NCBI GenBank assembly: GCA_902798915.1
Contig: CADBYM010000004.1
Location: forward strand, 87,572-151,571
Length of the DNA stretch: 64,000 bases
Direction of reading: 5' to 3'
DNA from: an uncultured Coriobacteriaceae bacterium
Lineage (GTDB): Bacteria > Actinomycetota > Coriobacteriia > Coriobacteriales > Atopobiaceae
This document shows, one piece after another, positions 36,275 through 44,569 of this stretch. The first letter of the stretch is position 1. Each line of letters opens with the position of its first letter. The notes under the pieces are model-generated. The model saw only the letters and a program-made list of their open reading frames with translations, did not search any database and was not told the origin of the DNA. A program made the position numbers and the translations under genes.

Positions 36275-36687
36275 TTAGAACCTGCCAGCGACGTCAAGCA
36301 CGAGGGAAGAAGACCTGCCACTCTTCGTGCGGCCACGCAGTGTGTGCTGCAGTGCCACGAGCACCGCGACCACCTCTTGTTCAAGCTCGGGACGATAGAT
36401 GTCGATGGCGTACTTGTCCTTGATGGATACGAGCTTCTTGCCTACAACGCGACAAGTCCGCCGCGCGCATCCGTGACGGCGGTCTTGTCATGAAGCGAAA
36501 TGGCGCGGGACTTGGCGCGGTACGCGACAGAACCGTCCTCGTCCTCTATCTTCGTCATCTGCCTGAACGACCAGAAGTTGGTAGAAATGAAGAGCGAATG
36601 CGCCGGCATCCCGAACCGCTCGACGTTGACGACGTTTGCCTCCTTGCCACGCCCGCGATAACGAATGAACTTCGAAAGAGTGCCCAT
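36275..36687 (-). pseudogene. LURP-one-related (tubby-like C2) protein, frameshifted
   Basis: Starts at ATG 36687 (AGGGGAAGC upstream). The first frame gives K-I-E-D-E-D-G-S-V-A-Y and I-S-L-H-D-K-T-A-V-T-D-A-R-G-G-L-V-A, typical of LURP-one/YxjI proteins, but stops at 36442. A one-base shift near 36447 continues the fold with V-V-G-K-K-L-V-S-I-K-D-K-Y-A-I-D-I and ends with a stop at 36275. The two halves join exactly at the expected G-x-L-V-A-x-V-x-x-K strand, so this is one gene with a single-base deletion. Function of the family in bacteria is poorly known; some act at membranes as phospholipid-linked proteins. Confidence 0.72.
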
Positions 36688-36887
36688 GCTTCCCCTGCCT
36701 TATGCGTAGGCGACATACCCATGTCGCCGCCTGTTGAACTGATATCGATTGGTACGGTTCAGCCATGTCCGTGTCTCAATGCAGGGGTGTCGTGCAAGAG
36801 GATTCACATTTGGAAGGGGCTTGCCACGTAACAGGTGAGACCCAACAAATGCTATCTCGTCCGCGCATCGACTGCACGGCCCTACCC

Positions 36888-37709
36888 TCACTTCAAGTAG
36901 ATCCGCCGATTGGACGGCAGCTCGCTCCCGCACCAGGGGCATACGCCCGCAGCAGCTCGATTCGCCTGGACCGAGTTCATGCGCACCGTGCCCTCGAGTC
37001 TCTTGCCACAGCTTGGACAGCAGTGTATGTCGGCCTTGCCCCATTCATACACTGCGAGCTTGCGGCTGAACGTGACACCTGAGGCCAAGTCCACGATCGG
37101 CTCGTGGCGCACGACGCGTGCGGCTACCTTCGCCTGGTAGTCCTCATATTCAGCCATCTGACGCTCGTACTCCTTCATCCTCTCTGGATAGGTCGCGTCT
37201 GCCTCCTCGTCGTCTTTCTTGTTGGAGCGAACGGCCAGTACGATGCCTGCCACCAGACAGGCCGCCCACACGACGAACAGAATGGTCGGATCGTCCTCGC
37301 CAAGCACGAAGCTCTGAATAAGGTATTCGATGAGTGCGATGATTGCGCCAACGAAGAATGCCGCGAGAAGGAAACAACCCATGTTTCCCGCCTTGCCCTT
37401 GGCCGTCCTCTTCGGCTCCTCGGGCTTGGGCATGGGGTCCCATGACTGCCGCGCGCCGCAGTGCGGGCAGCCATGCCCACCGAGGCCATATTCCATGTCC
37501 AAATCCGCCCATCGCCTGTCGCGCACGGCGCCCTCCAGCGACTTGCGACGTATCGCCAAGTCCCCCGCGTCGGCAAGGGCGTTGCCAATGTTGCCAGCCA
37601 GCGCCGAATCGTTCACGGGCACCTGCTTGGCGACAACGCCCTCGAAGCTCTTCCCGCAATCCTCGCAGGTCGCACGGAACTTCACCATGTAATAGTAGGT
37701 TTCGGCCAT
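36888..37709 (-). CDS. Membrane protein with terminal zinc ribbons
   Basis: 273 aa from ATG 37709 (AGGAAGGAC upstream). An N-terminal C-E-D-C-G-K pair and a second C-P-H-C-G pair near residue 90 frame a linker. Two membrane helices follow (L-L-A-A-F-F-V-G-A-I-I-A-L-I and I-L-F-V-V-W-A-A-C-L-V), then a charged helix with E-Y-E-R-Q-M-A-E-Y-E and a C-terminal zinc ribbon C-C-P-S-C-G-K ... C-P-W-C-G. No family recognised. Probably a membrane-associated stress or assembly factor; no partner gene is evident. A longer reading from 37877 is unlikely. Confidence 0.65.
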   Translation of the reverse strand: MAETYYYMVKFRATCEDCGKSFEGVVAKQVPVNDSALAGNIGNALADAGDLAIRRKSLEGAVRDRRWADLDMEYGLGGHGCPHCGARQSWDPMPKPEEPKRTAKGKAGNMGCFLLAAFFVGAIIALIEYLIQSFVLGEDDPTILFVVWAACLVAGIVLAVRSNKKDDEEADATYPERMKEYERQMAEYEDYQAKVAARVVRHEPIVDLASGVTFSRKLAVYEWGKADIHCCPSCGKRLEGTVRMNSVQANRAAAGVCPWCGSELPSNRRIYLK

Positions 37710-37852
37710 CGGGGCGTCCTTCCTCGCACTCGCGGGCATCCTTCTTAGAATAGCGTCCAAGGCGATGCGTCGGTAACCTCGTTGACGATTTTTGCAGGAG
37801 ACGAGAGACGTCACCCGCCGTGGGGCCGTCCGGAATCCGCAGCGCCTACCCA

Positions 37853-37950
37853 CGAAGTGTACATTCTGCAGCATCACACATATGCATGTGCCTGTTTATC
37901 TGCCGTTTCTCTTATCAAATAATGTCGAAGCTTGCAGAATGTACACTTCG
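37853..37950. repeat. Perfect 18-bp inverted repeat, 62 bp apart
   Basis: CGAAGTGTACATTCTGCA (37853-37870) and its exact reverse complement (37933-37950) enclose an AT-rich 62-bp core with its own near-palindrome ACATATGCATGT. Together they form a ~98-bp unit in an otherwise empty interval (37710-38109). The shape fits a small non-autonomous element (MITE-like) or a pair of regulator sites. I see no target-site duplication. Confidence 0.75.
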
Positions 37951-38109
37951 AGGACAGGCCTGCATCAATAGCTTTCGGGCTTTATGTTCAGTGGTGGATT
38001 CAGGCGCAGCGTTAGCTATACCCACGTGTATCAAGTCATCAGGACCGTAATCAACGCAAAGAGTCGCTGAGGTCAGATGGAGCCACCTCGAGCTCCCCGG
38101 CAAATCGTC

Positions 38110-38883
38110 CTACCCGTTAGCCCGCATGAGGTCGGCAAGGGTGACGTGCGGATTGCGGTAATGCACCTCGGGATTTGGCTCGGTGTACTTGGCGAAGCGT
38201 ATGGCCGCCTTCGGGCACGAGTGAACGCATGCGTAGCAGCCGGCACAGGCGCTGTAGTCCCAAGTCGGCCTTCCGTCCTCAATGCGGATGCATTGCATGG
38301 GGCACACACGCGAGCAGGTTCCGCACCCTATGCAGGCGTCGGTCAGGCGGTAGAGGGGGTTGTCGAGGCGAGGATGCAGGTCGAACGCCGGCGCCGCCAT
38401 GTACCCCTCGTAGAAGTCGACCTCCTCCTCGGTGGCGGGCTGGATGTAGCGCTTGCGAGACTCAATGTCCGCACGAATCGCCGCAAGATGCTCGTCCACT
38501 CGCTTCTCGGGATCGATGCGCATCTGTTCCGCCATGTCAAAGACCTGGAGCGCATTGTCCACCATGATCACCGTGTTGAAGTAGTCCACACGCCGACCGG
38601 CAGACTCGAGCCGCGCACTGACGCGCTCGGCGATTCCGCCATGGTGCATGCCGTACGTGGTCACGATGAAGAAGTAGTCTGTGTCGAACGTGGATTCCAT
38701 GATGAACTTCTCCACCACGCCCGGCAGGTCAAATTCGAAGAGAGGGCACACGATCCCGATGGCGTCAGCCTGATAGTGCCGGTCCGACCTGCGCAGCTCT
38801 TGCGCGATGCTTACGAGCTCGCCACCGATTTGACGTGCCGCATAGAGGCTGTTGCCCGTTGCCGTGAAGTAGAAAACCATCAT
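38110..38883 (-). CDS. EFR1-type flavodoxin-ferredoxin fusion protein
   Basis: 257 aa from ATG 38883 (GAGAGGG upstream). The N-terminal flavodoxin-like half opens with F-Y-F-T-A-T-G-N-S-L-Y (FMN phosphate loop). The C-terminal half carries two 4Fe-4S motifs, C-I-G-C-G-T-C-S-R-V-C-P and C-A-G-C-Y-A-C-V-H-S-C-P. The family is widespread in anaerobes and should carry electrons between reduced ferredoxin and an unknown partner. Single gene with an AT-rich region upstream. Confidence 0.88.
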   Translation of the reverse strand: MMVFYFTATGNSLYAARQIGGELVSIAQELRRSDRHYQADAIGIVCPLFEFDLPGVVEKFIMESTFDTDYFFIVTTYGMHHGGIAERVSARLESAGRRVDYFNTVIMVDNALQVFDMAEQMRIDPEKRVDEHLAAIRADIESRKRYIQPATEEEVDFYEGYMAAPAFDLHPRLDNPLYRLTDACIGCGTCSRVCPMQCIRIEDGRPTWDYSACAGCYACVHSCPKAAIRFAKYTEPNPEVHYRNPHVTLADLMRANG

Positions 38884-39163
38884 CGCCCTCTCTGTCCGGG
38901 AGACACCGCGAGCCATAACACCCGTACTGTGAACGCGTGGGTGCAACTCGCTTCACTGTTCACCACATAATAATTCAAGGACAATCATTTAGCTAATGCA
39001 TATCATACATAGTACCAATGCGTATCGCATATGGCTTACCATACGATTGGCGGCACCTATTGCGCACCTTTGGGTAGCCTCGTCTCATGGAACCGCGCCA
39101 ACCGAAATGCAATCTCGCCCTCCACAACGTGGGCCTCTTGAGTGTCGATCGACGAGGCAATCG

Positions 39164-39349
39164 TCATCCAAGCAGCCACATCCGCACCACCTCGGCCTTG
39201 AGAAATGCCTTCATGGACTCAAGGTCGCGCTCCGCGTCCCACGCCTCCAGGGCACCGAAGTAGGCAGTCCAATCGTCCTCGAACACTATGACGGGCGGAT
39301 GGTTGCGCATGAGCAGCAGCACCGACATCGCCCGCCCCACCCACGTCAT
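39164..39349 (-). pseudogene. C-terminal Fic fragment
   Basis: About 50 residues, L-L-L-M-R-N-H-P-P-V-I-V-F-E and A-Y-F-G-A-L-E-A-W-D-A-E-R-D-L, nearly identical to the last part of the intact Fic gene at 43215-43994. The catalytic HxFx(D/E)GN(G/K) loop and everything before it are missing. It is a leftover of a second copy, 4 kb from its parent. Confidence 0.8.
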
Positions 39350-39392
39350 CTACAATCTGTACGCCCTCACCAGCGCCTGAGGGGGTCTTCTT

Positions 39393-40141
39393 CTACCCCA
39401 GCATCGCGTTGGTCTTTATCCCCCCTCTGGTGAGCCGGTACCTCTGATTTCTGCTATGGGGTCTGTCGGGGATGGTCATCTCAACCAAGCCAGCGTCAAT
39501 GGCTTTGCGTAGACAGTGTTGCCTGAAGCTCTTTGCATCCGAGAGCCCCAGCAAGCCCCTGAGCTCACGGGCGTCGAGCCCCTTGCTGCCGAGTGCGGCG
39601 AGGAGCCTTTTGACTTGGGGGTAACTTGGGGGATGGACGGGTTGTTCGAGCCATCGTCACGCAGCCAAGGGACGTCCCTTTCGGCATCACGCGCGTACCC
39701 ATCTACCGTCTGGGAGAGGGCTTCGACAAGCTCGTCGGCCATGAAGTCAAAAAATCGCTCCGACGAGCCTGTTTCCTGCGATTCCCTCAGGGCCTCTATG
39801 TATCGCACCTTGTGGTCACTGCGCACGGCCGTGGGAACAACTCCGCCCTCCATCTGAACGAGATTCATTACCAGTCGCGCGACCCTACCGTTCCCGTCGG
39901 ACCACGGATGAATGGTCCCGAGCCTGAAGTGCGCTTCGAACGATAGGTCATGTATGTCCGGAGCAGTCATGGAATCTATGCTCGCGAGGCGTTCGTTGAG
40001 CCATGCGATGAAGTCGCTCGTCCTCGGCTCCACCTTCTCCCAAGAGAGGTGGAGCCGATACCGAAGTACTTCTCGTTTAAGATCGCAGGCTACTTCCTCT
40101 ACCTCACGTCCACGTGCATCATCGAGGCGTTTCTTGTCCAC
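39393..40141 (-). pseudogene. Fic protein with C-terminal winged helix, truncated and frameshifted
   Basis: The Fic core is readable: A-H-F-R-L-G-T-I-H-P-W-S-D-G-N-G-R-V-A-R (catalytic loop, intact His and the anion-binding Gly-Asn-Gly-Arg). After P-Q-V near 39620 the frame runs into low-complexity; a one-base shift in a C-run restores a winged-helix domain (Q-V-K-R-L-L-A-A-L, L-L-G-L-S-D-A-K-S-F-R-Q-H-C-L) that ends at 39393. The N terminus starts only at GTG 40141 and an in-frame stop lies about 60 bp above it, so the N-terminal regulatory part is lost as well. Non-functional copy of a Fic-wHTH AMPylator. Confidence 0.75.
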
Positions 40142-40346
40142 GCCAGCGATAGGCGCCTCTCCGAGCGTGGATTGGCATAGCGCTTCGTGCGTGAGAATGG
40201 CTCAGCGGAAGTGATGGAACAAGGGAGACTCTCCGACAGCAAGGTTCGCATCCAGAAAATAGTATGAAATCGTTCTCGCACCACCCGTCAGGCATCTTTA
40301 GGTATATGCTCAACCTAGCACGTGCACGCCAAGAGAAAGGCAACCC

Positions 40347-40547
40347 ATGTCCAACAAGAGCTGGGAGGTCGGCCTTCACCTCCGTTCCCCCCGCAACTGG
40401 CTGAACGACCCCAACGGCCTCTGCCAGTTCCGTGGACGCTACTACTTCTTGGAGGACGTGATGGGCAAGGAGTACGCGTTTGTCCGGGAGATGGGCCTCG
40501 CGCCAGACCTCGCGATGCCCGACTGGAACGAGACCATCCCCCAATGA
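40347..40547 (+). pseudogene. N-terminal fragment of a GH32 sucrose-6-phosphate hydrolase/fructosidase
   Basis: H-L-R-S-P-R-N-W-L-N-D-P-N-G-L is the family's N-terminal active-site block with the nucleophile Asp. After G-R-Y-Y-F the sequence no longer follows GH32 and the frame ends after 66 codons (a GH32 enzyme is ~480 aa). The junction is sharp, so most of the gene was deleted. A ribosome site (AGAGAAAGG) still precedes the start. It lies 110 bp before sucrose phosphorylase, a relic of a larger sucrose operon. Confidence 0.72.
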
Positions 40548-40659
40548 GACAGCGACAGACCGTACGGCGTGAGGAGGTAGCCATCCCCACGCTAGGCGGG
40601 AGATCGAAGAACCTGAAACGCCATGGCTACAGGCACATCGCCCAACCCGAGGAGGTTAC

Positions 40660-42081
40660 ATGAAACTATCCAACAAGTGCATGCTCATCACCTACGCCGA
40701 CAGCCTGGGCAAGAACCTCACCGACCTCAAGGAGGTCCTCGACAAGCACCTCGACAAGGCCGTAGGCGGCGTGCACATCCTGCCGTTCTTCCCCAGCTCG
40801 GCCGACCGCGGCTTTGCCCCCATGCGCTACGACATCGTCGACCCCGACTTCGGCGACTGGGCCGACGTCAAGGCCATCGGCGACGACCGCTACCTCATGT
40901 TCGACTTCATGATCAACCACATCAGCCGCCAAAGCCCCTACTTCCAGGACTTCCTGGCCAAGAAGGACGGCTCGGAGTTCGCGGACTTCTTCATCCGCTA
41001 CAAGGACTTCTGGGCGGCCGAGGGCGGCTTCCCCACCGACGAGCAGGTCGATGCCATCTACAAGCGCAAGCCGCGCGCCCCCTACGTGGAGGCCGAGTTC
41101 GCCGACGGCACCACCGAGAAGGTCTGGTGCACCTTCGGCGAGGAGCAGATCGACATCAACGTGCGCTCCGAGCGCGCCCAGCGCTTCTTCCGCGAGACGC
41201 TCGAGAACATGGCCGCCAACGGCGCCTCCATCATCCGCCTCGACGCCTTCGCCTACGCCTGCAAGCGCGCCGGCGGCAGCTGCTTCTTCGAGCAGCCCGA
41301 CACGAGCAACCTGCTCGACGCCATGCAGGAGGTCCTCGGTGACGACATCATGGTGCTGCCCGAGATCCACGAGCACTACACCATGCAGTTCAAGGTCTCC
41401 GAGATGGGCTACTGGGTGTACGACTTCGCGCTGCCCGTGCTCACGCTGCATGCCCTGTACTCCGGCGACGGACAGTACCTCAAGCGTTGGCTGGACATGA
41501 GCCCGAAGCACCAGTTCACCACCCTCGACACCCACGACGGTCTCGGCATCGTCGACGTCAAGGACCTGCTGCCGGACGAGGCGACCGACTGGGTCAAGGA
41601 GAAGATGTTTAGCGAGGGCGCCAACGTCAAGAAGATCTACAACACCGAGGCCTACAACAACTTGGACATCTATCAGGTCAACACCACCTATTACTCCGCG
41701 CTGGGCAACGATGACGCGGCCTACGACCTGGCCCGCGCCATCCAGATGTTCGCCCGAGGCATCCCCATGGTCTACTACGTGGGTCTGCTTGCCGGCAAGA
41801 ACGACCTCGAGCTGCTCGAGGCCACCAAAGAGGGCCGCAACATCAATCGTCACTACTACAGCATGGACGAAATCGCGGCCGAGGTCCAGCGTCCCGTGGT
41901 GCGCGAGCTGCTACGCCTCATGGAGCTACGCAACACCCACCCCGCCTTCGACGTGGAGGGCGACATCGAGGTGACCTGCGGCGACGGCGGTGCCTTCCGC
42001 ATTCGCCGTGCGTCCGGTGACGCCTGGGCACAGCTGGACGCCAACCTCAAAGAGCACACGTACCGGATTACTCACTCATAA
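40660..42081 (+). CDS. gtfA: Sucrose phosphorylase (GH13_18)
   Basis: 473 aa, within the family's 470-510 range. It cleaves sucrose with phosphate to give glucose-1-phosphate and fructose, saving ATP. Catalytic residues are visible: nucleophile Asp in I-I-R-L-D-A-F-A-Y-A, acid/base Glu in L-P-E-I-H-E-H-Y and the third Asp in L-D-T-H-D-G-L-G. The strands G-G-V-H-I-L-P-F-F-P-S-S and D-F-M-I-N-H-I-S-R match the subfamily. GAGGAGG precedes ATG 40660. The HAD phosphatase 12 bp downstream is co-transcribed. Related GH13_18 enzymes act on glucosylglycerate or sucrose-6-phosphate, so the substrate is likely but not proven. Confidence 0.93.
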   Translation: MKLSNKCMLITYADSLGKNLTDLKEVLDKHLDKAVGGVHILPFFPSSADRGFAPMRYDIVDPDFGDWADVKAIGDDRYLMFDFMINHISRQSPYFQDFLAKKDGSEFADFFIRYKDFWAAEGGFPTDEQVDAIYKRKPRAPYVEAEFADGTTEKVWCTFGEEQIDINVRSERAQRFFRETLENMAANGASIIRLDAFAYACKRAGGSCFFEQPDTSNLLDAMQEVLGDDIMVLPEIHEHYTMQFKVSEMGYWVYDFALPVLTLHALYSGDGQYLKRWLDMSPKHQFTTLDTHDGLGIVDVKDLLPDEATDWVKEKMFSEGANVKKIYNTEAYNNLDIYQVNTTYYSALGNDDAAYDLARAIQMFARGIPMVYYVGLLAGKNDLELLEATKEGRNINRHYYSMDEIAAEVQRPVVRELLRLMELRNTHPAFDVEGDIEVTCGDGGAFRIRRASGDAWAQLDANLKEHTYRITHS

Positions 42082-42092
42082 GGAGACAGACT

Positions 42093-42992
42093 ATGCTTCC
42101 TGCGAACTCCCAGTGCCCGAACGGCATTGGCGCGGCATTCTACGATCTAGACGGTACCATCTTGGACCTCGACTACATCTCGCCTCGCACCATTGCCGCC
42201 ATGGAGGAAACAACGCGCGCCGGCTGCGTCAACGTCGTCTGCACGGGACGCAACTTTCCCATCGTGCCCGACATCCTCAAGTATGGCAGCGTGGACCTCT
42301 ACATCACCGTCAACGGAGGCCAGATCCTGGACCCGCTGGGCAACCATCTGCTCTCCAAGGCCATCCCCAAGCAAAAGGCCCTCGACCTTGCGGCATGGCT
42401 CCACAAGGAAGGCGCCGGCCTCAACTGCCTGACTTCCATCTGTGCCTACTTCGAGAACCGCCTCGTCTCGTACATGACGCAAGCCGTGCATCGCGTGGAG
42501 CACAGCGACAGGCTGACCGACGAGGCCCTAAAACTCGAGATCACCAGCCAGAAGAACAAGCTCATCGTCGATGACATCACCCCTGCCCTCGGGTTCGTGG
42601 ACGACCAGACCAACTTCGTGGAGAAGATGGGTGCCTGCTTCGATACCGAGCAGGATCTCGAGCGCTGCGTGGCCCAGCTCAATGCCCGAGGCGACCTGCA
42701 AATCGCCGTCGTCACGCCCACGGAAATCGAGATCACGCTTCTGGGCGTCGACAAGGGTTCGGGCATCGAATGGGTGATGACCCAGCTCGGGTTGGACAAG
42801 AGCCAGCTGGTAGCCTTCGGCGATTCGGGCAATGACCTGCCCGTTCGTCCCTACGTCGGGACCTTCGTGGCCGTCGACAACGCCTCGGACGAGGTGAAGG
42901 CCATAGCCGACAACGTTGTTGACAGCATCGGCGAGGACGGTGTGGCAAAGTGGCTGGAGGCGGCCCTGCACGGCCAAGCCTATCACCTATAG
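42093..42992 (+). CDS. HAD-superfamily (Cof-type) phosphatase
   Basis: 299 aa; AAGGAGACAG precedes ATG 42093. Motif I Y-D-L-D-G-T-I-L, motif III lysine in L-G-V-D-K-G-S-G-I and motif IV F-G-D-S-G-N-D are intact; a Cof-like cap of ~140 residues lies between. Position 12 bp after sucrose phosphorylase points to dephosphorylation of a sugar phosphate from sucrose breakdown, e.g. fructose-1-phosphate or sucrose-6-phosphate, but this is inference. Distinct from the HAD gene at 13335. Confidence 0.85.
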   Translation: MLPANSQCPNGIGAAFYDLDGTILDLDYISPRTIAAMEETTRAGCVNVVCTGRNFPIVPDILKYGSVDLYITVNGGQILDPLGNHLLSKAIPKQKALDLAAWLHKEGAGLNCLTSICAYFENRLVSYMTQAVHRVEHSDRLTDEALKLEITSQKNKLIVDDITPALGFVDDQTNFVEKMGACFDTEQDLERCVAQLNARGDLQIAVVTPTEIEITLLGVDKGSGIEWVMTQLGLDKSQLVAFGDSGNDLPVRPYVGTFVAVDNASDEVKAIADNVVDSIGEDGVAKWLEAALHGQAYHL

Positions 42993-43214
42993 TGTGGTCC
43001 GCAGCAAGTGGCGTGTCGTGGGCTTTCGGTGGCTGTTCCCTTCGCATTCCGATGATGAGGGACTGTCAGAACACTGACCGCGATGCCTAGAGTATCCTGT
43101 CGGGGGGTGGTAAACGGGTTCAAAGCGAGCCCACCGCCCTCCGACATCACGACGTCGACACCGTTCACATGCGCCTCAAGCGCACTCGCAGGGTCGGCAG
43201 GCGAGTCGACGTCA

Positions 43215-43994
43215 TCATCGCCTTGTACAGAAAACTCGTGCCTCTAGCCGCCAAGTCCGCACGGCCTCGACCTTGAGGAAGGCCTTCATGGGCTCAAGGT
43301 CGCGCTCCGCATCCCACGCCTCCAGAGCACCGAAGTATGCGCGCCGATCGTTTTCAAATACAACGACGGGGGGATGGTTGCGCATGAGCAGCAGATAGTT
43401 CATGAGCTCCCTGCCGCAGCGTCCGTTTCCGTCGGAGAAGGGGTGGATGTTCTCAAAGGCTGCATGGAAGTACGCCGCAACGGTGAGCGCGTTGCCTACC
43501 GGCGCCTTAGATACCTCGGCTAACAGCGTGGCCATCTCCGCACGCACCTGGTCAGGCGTCGCTCCAACATCGCCTGTACCGACCACGTAGTCCCCCACCT
43601 TGTACGTACCAGGACGCTCCCCCGCCACCCATCTCCGCTCGTCGTAGGTACCCTGCGTCAGTGTGCGATGAACGTCTAGCACGAACGACTCGTCGACAAC
43701 CCTTTGACTCGCAAAGGAGTCGAGGATGACTTCGTGGCATTCTTTGAGGTTCTGAATCTCGAAGAGCGTACGAGGATCCCCCGTAAAACCGACTACACGC
43801 CCGTCCTCAAACACATCTCTGGTGTCGTGATAGGTGATTGCGGGATTCTCGATGGTTCCCGAATGATAGGCAAAGCGCACGCGATAGTCTACGAGCGCGG
43901 CAGCAAGCTGGTCGCGATCCGCAATGCCTCGAGCAGCCCATTCCGCGAGAACACTTTTGTAGGCAGCGTCGATGACCCGTGCTTCGTTGCTCAT
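43215..43994 (-). CDS. Fic-family AMP-transferase with N-terminal inhibitory helix
   Basis: 259 aa from ATG 43994. The inhibitory motif S-G-T-I-E-N ((S/T)xxxE(G/N)) sits near residue 45 and the catalytic loop H-P-F-S-D-G-N-G-R-C-G-R near 186. Order inhibitory-then-catalytic marks a class II Fic protein, which would be autoinhibited and AMPylate (or otherwise modify) a host protein when active. The start overlaps the end of the HTH gene by a few bases (stop TGA at 44003, Fic ATG 43994), so the two are coupled: an HTH regulator-Fic pair similar to toxin-antitoxin layout. A degenerate copy of its C terminus is at 39164. Confidence 0.88.
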   Translation of the reverse strand: MSNEARVIDAAYKSVLAEWAARGIADRDQLAAALVDYRVRFAYHSGTIENPAITYHDTRDVFEDGRVVGFTGDPRTLFEIQNLKECHEVILDSFASQRVVDESFVLDVHRTLTQGTYDERRWVAGERPGTYKVGDYVVGTGDVGATPDQVRAEMATLLAEVSKAPVGNALTVAAYFHAAFENIHPFSDGNGRCGRELMNYLLLMRNHPPVVVFENDRRAYFGALEAWDAERDLEPMKAFLKVEAVRTWRLEARVFCTRR

Positions 43995-44002
43995 GTGGCA
44001 CC

Positions 44003-44323
44003 TCACAGATAGTCAGACAGGGATACGTGCGACCTGGCCCCAGAGAGGCTTTTGGCGACGCGCCTCGTCACCACGTCCACAGCCTCGCTTGCGGTGGTCC
44101 GTGCGTCCGTGATCTCTGCGCAGAGCATCACACCGAGGACAGCGAGCACGTGGATGGCCTTTCCAAGCTCCGCCGTCTGCTTGCCACGCTCGAGCTCGGA
44201 GATGAAGCGCTGCGAACATCCACATTGCTCCGCGAGGGCGCGCTGAGACAAGCCGCGCGCCTTGCGGGACAAGCGCACCGCACGCCCGAAGTCAGCCGAA
44301 TTCGCGATGACCTCGTGAATCAT
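44003..44323 (-). CDS. HTH (XRE-type) regulator of the Fic gene
   Basis: 106 aa from ATG 44323 (GAGAGGGAT upstream). The helix-turn-helix is F-G-R-A-V-R-L-S-R-K-A-R-G-L-S-Q with Q-R-F-I-S-E-L-E-R-G-K as recognition part, like HipB. Upstream there is an AT-rich promoter with repeated GTAT/ATAC elements (44343-44372) that may be its own operator. It ends directly at the Fic start, so it likely represses the pair and could bind Fic. Confidence 0.82.
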   Translation of the reverse strand: MIHEVIANSADFGRAVRLSRKARGLSQRALAEQCGCSQRFISELERGKQTAELGKAIHVLAVLGVMLCAEITDARTTASEAVDVVTRRVAKSLSGARSHVSLSDYL

Positions 44324-44478
44324 GTGATATCCCTCTCGTTGAGTATCGTACGGGTATCTACTTGTATAATACATCACGTACAGGAATCATATCGAACACT
44401 ACGCGCGTGGCGCGAAAGCACGTGGACCATCACCCAAGTGCGCAACGTCCGCGAGGCGCGGCGAGCAGTCCGTCTATA

Positions 44479-44566
44479 GCCAATCGGTAGTTCTCGGGCA
44501 TGATGTGGGTGCACACGAAGCTGACGAGCTTTCAGCTGCCGTCGGGAGTGCGATGGTAGGTTGAAG
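44479..44566 (-). pseudogene. Fragment of an NTF2-like domain related to the aldo/keto reductase fusion
   Basis: About 80 bp match, base for base in most positions, the end of the NTF2-like domain at 53810-53890 (the stretch encoding T-Y-H-R ... S-F-V-x-T-H-I-x-P-E-N-Y). There is an in-frame stop (TGA) between the Ser and Lys codons. The rest of the gene is absent. Confidence 0.65.
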
Positions 44567-44569
44567 GAC

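Noticed and set aside
40666..41853. 395-codon frame on the minus strand
   Set aside because: Antisense to sucrose phosphorylase; Val/Leu/Gly/Glu-rich composition typical of reverse-complement GC-rich codons.
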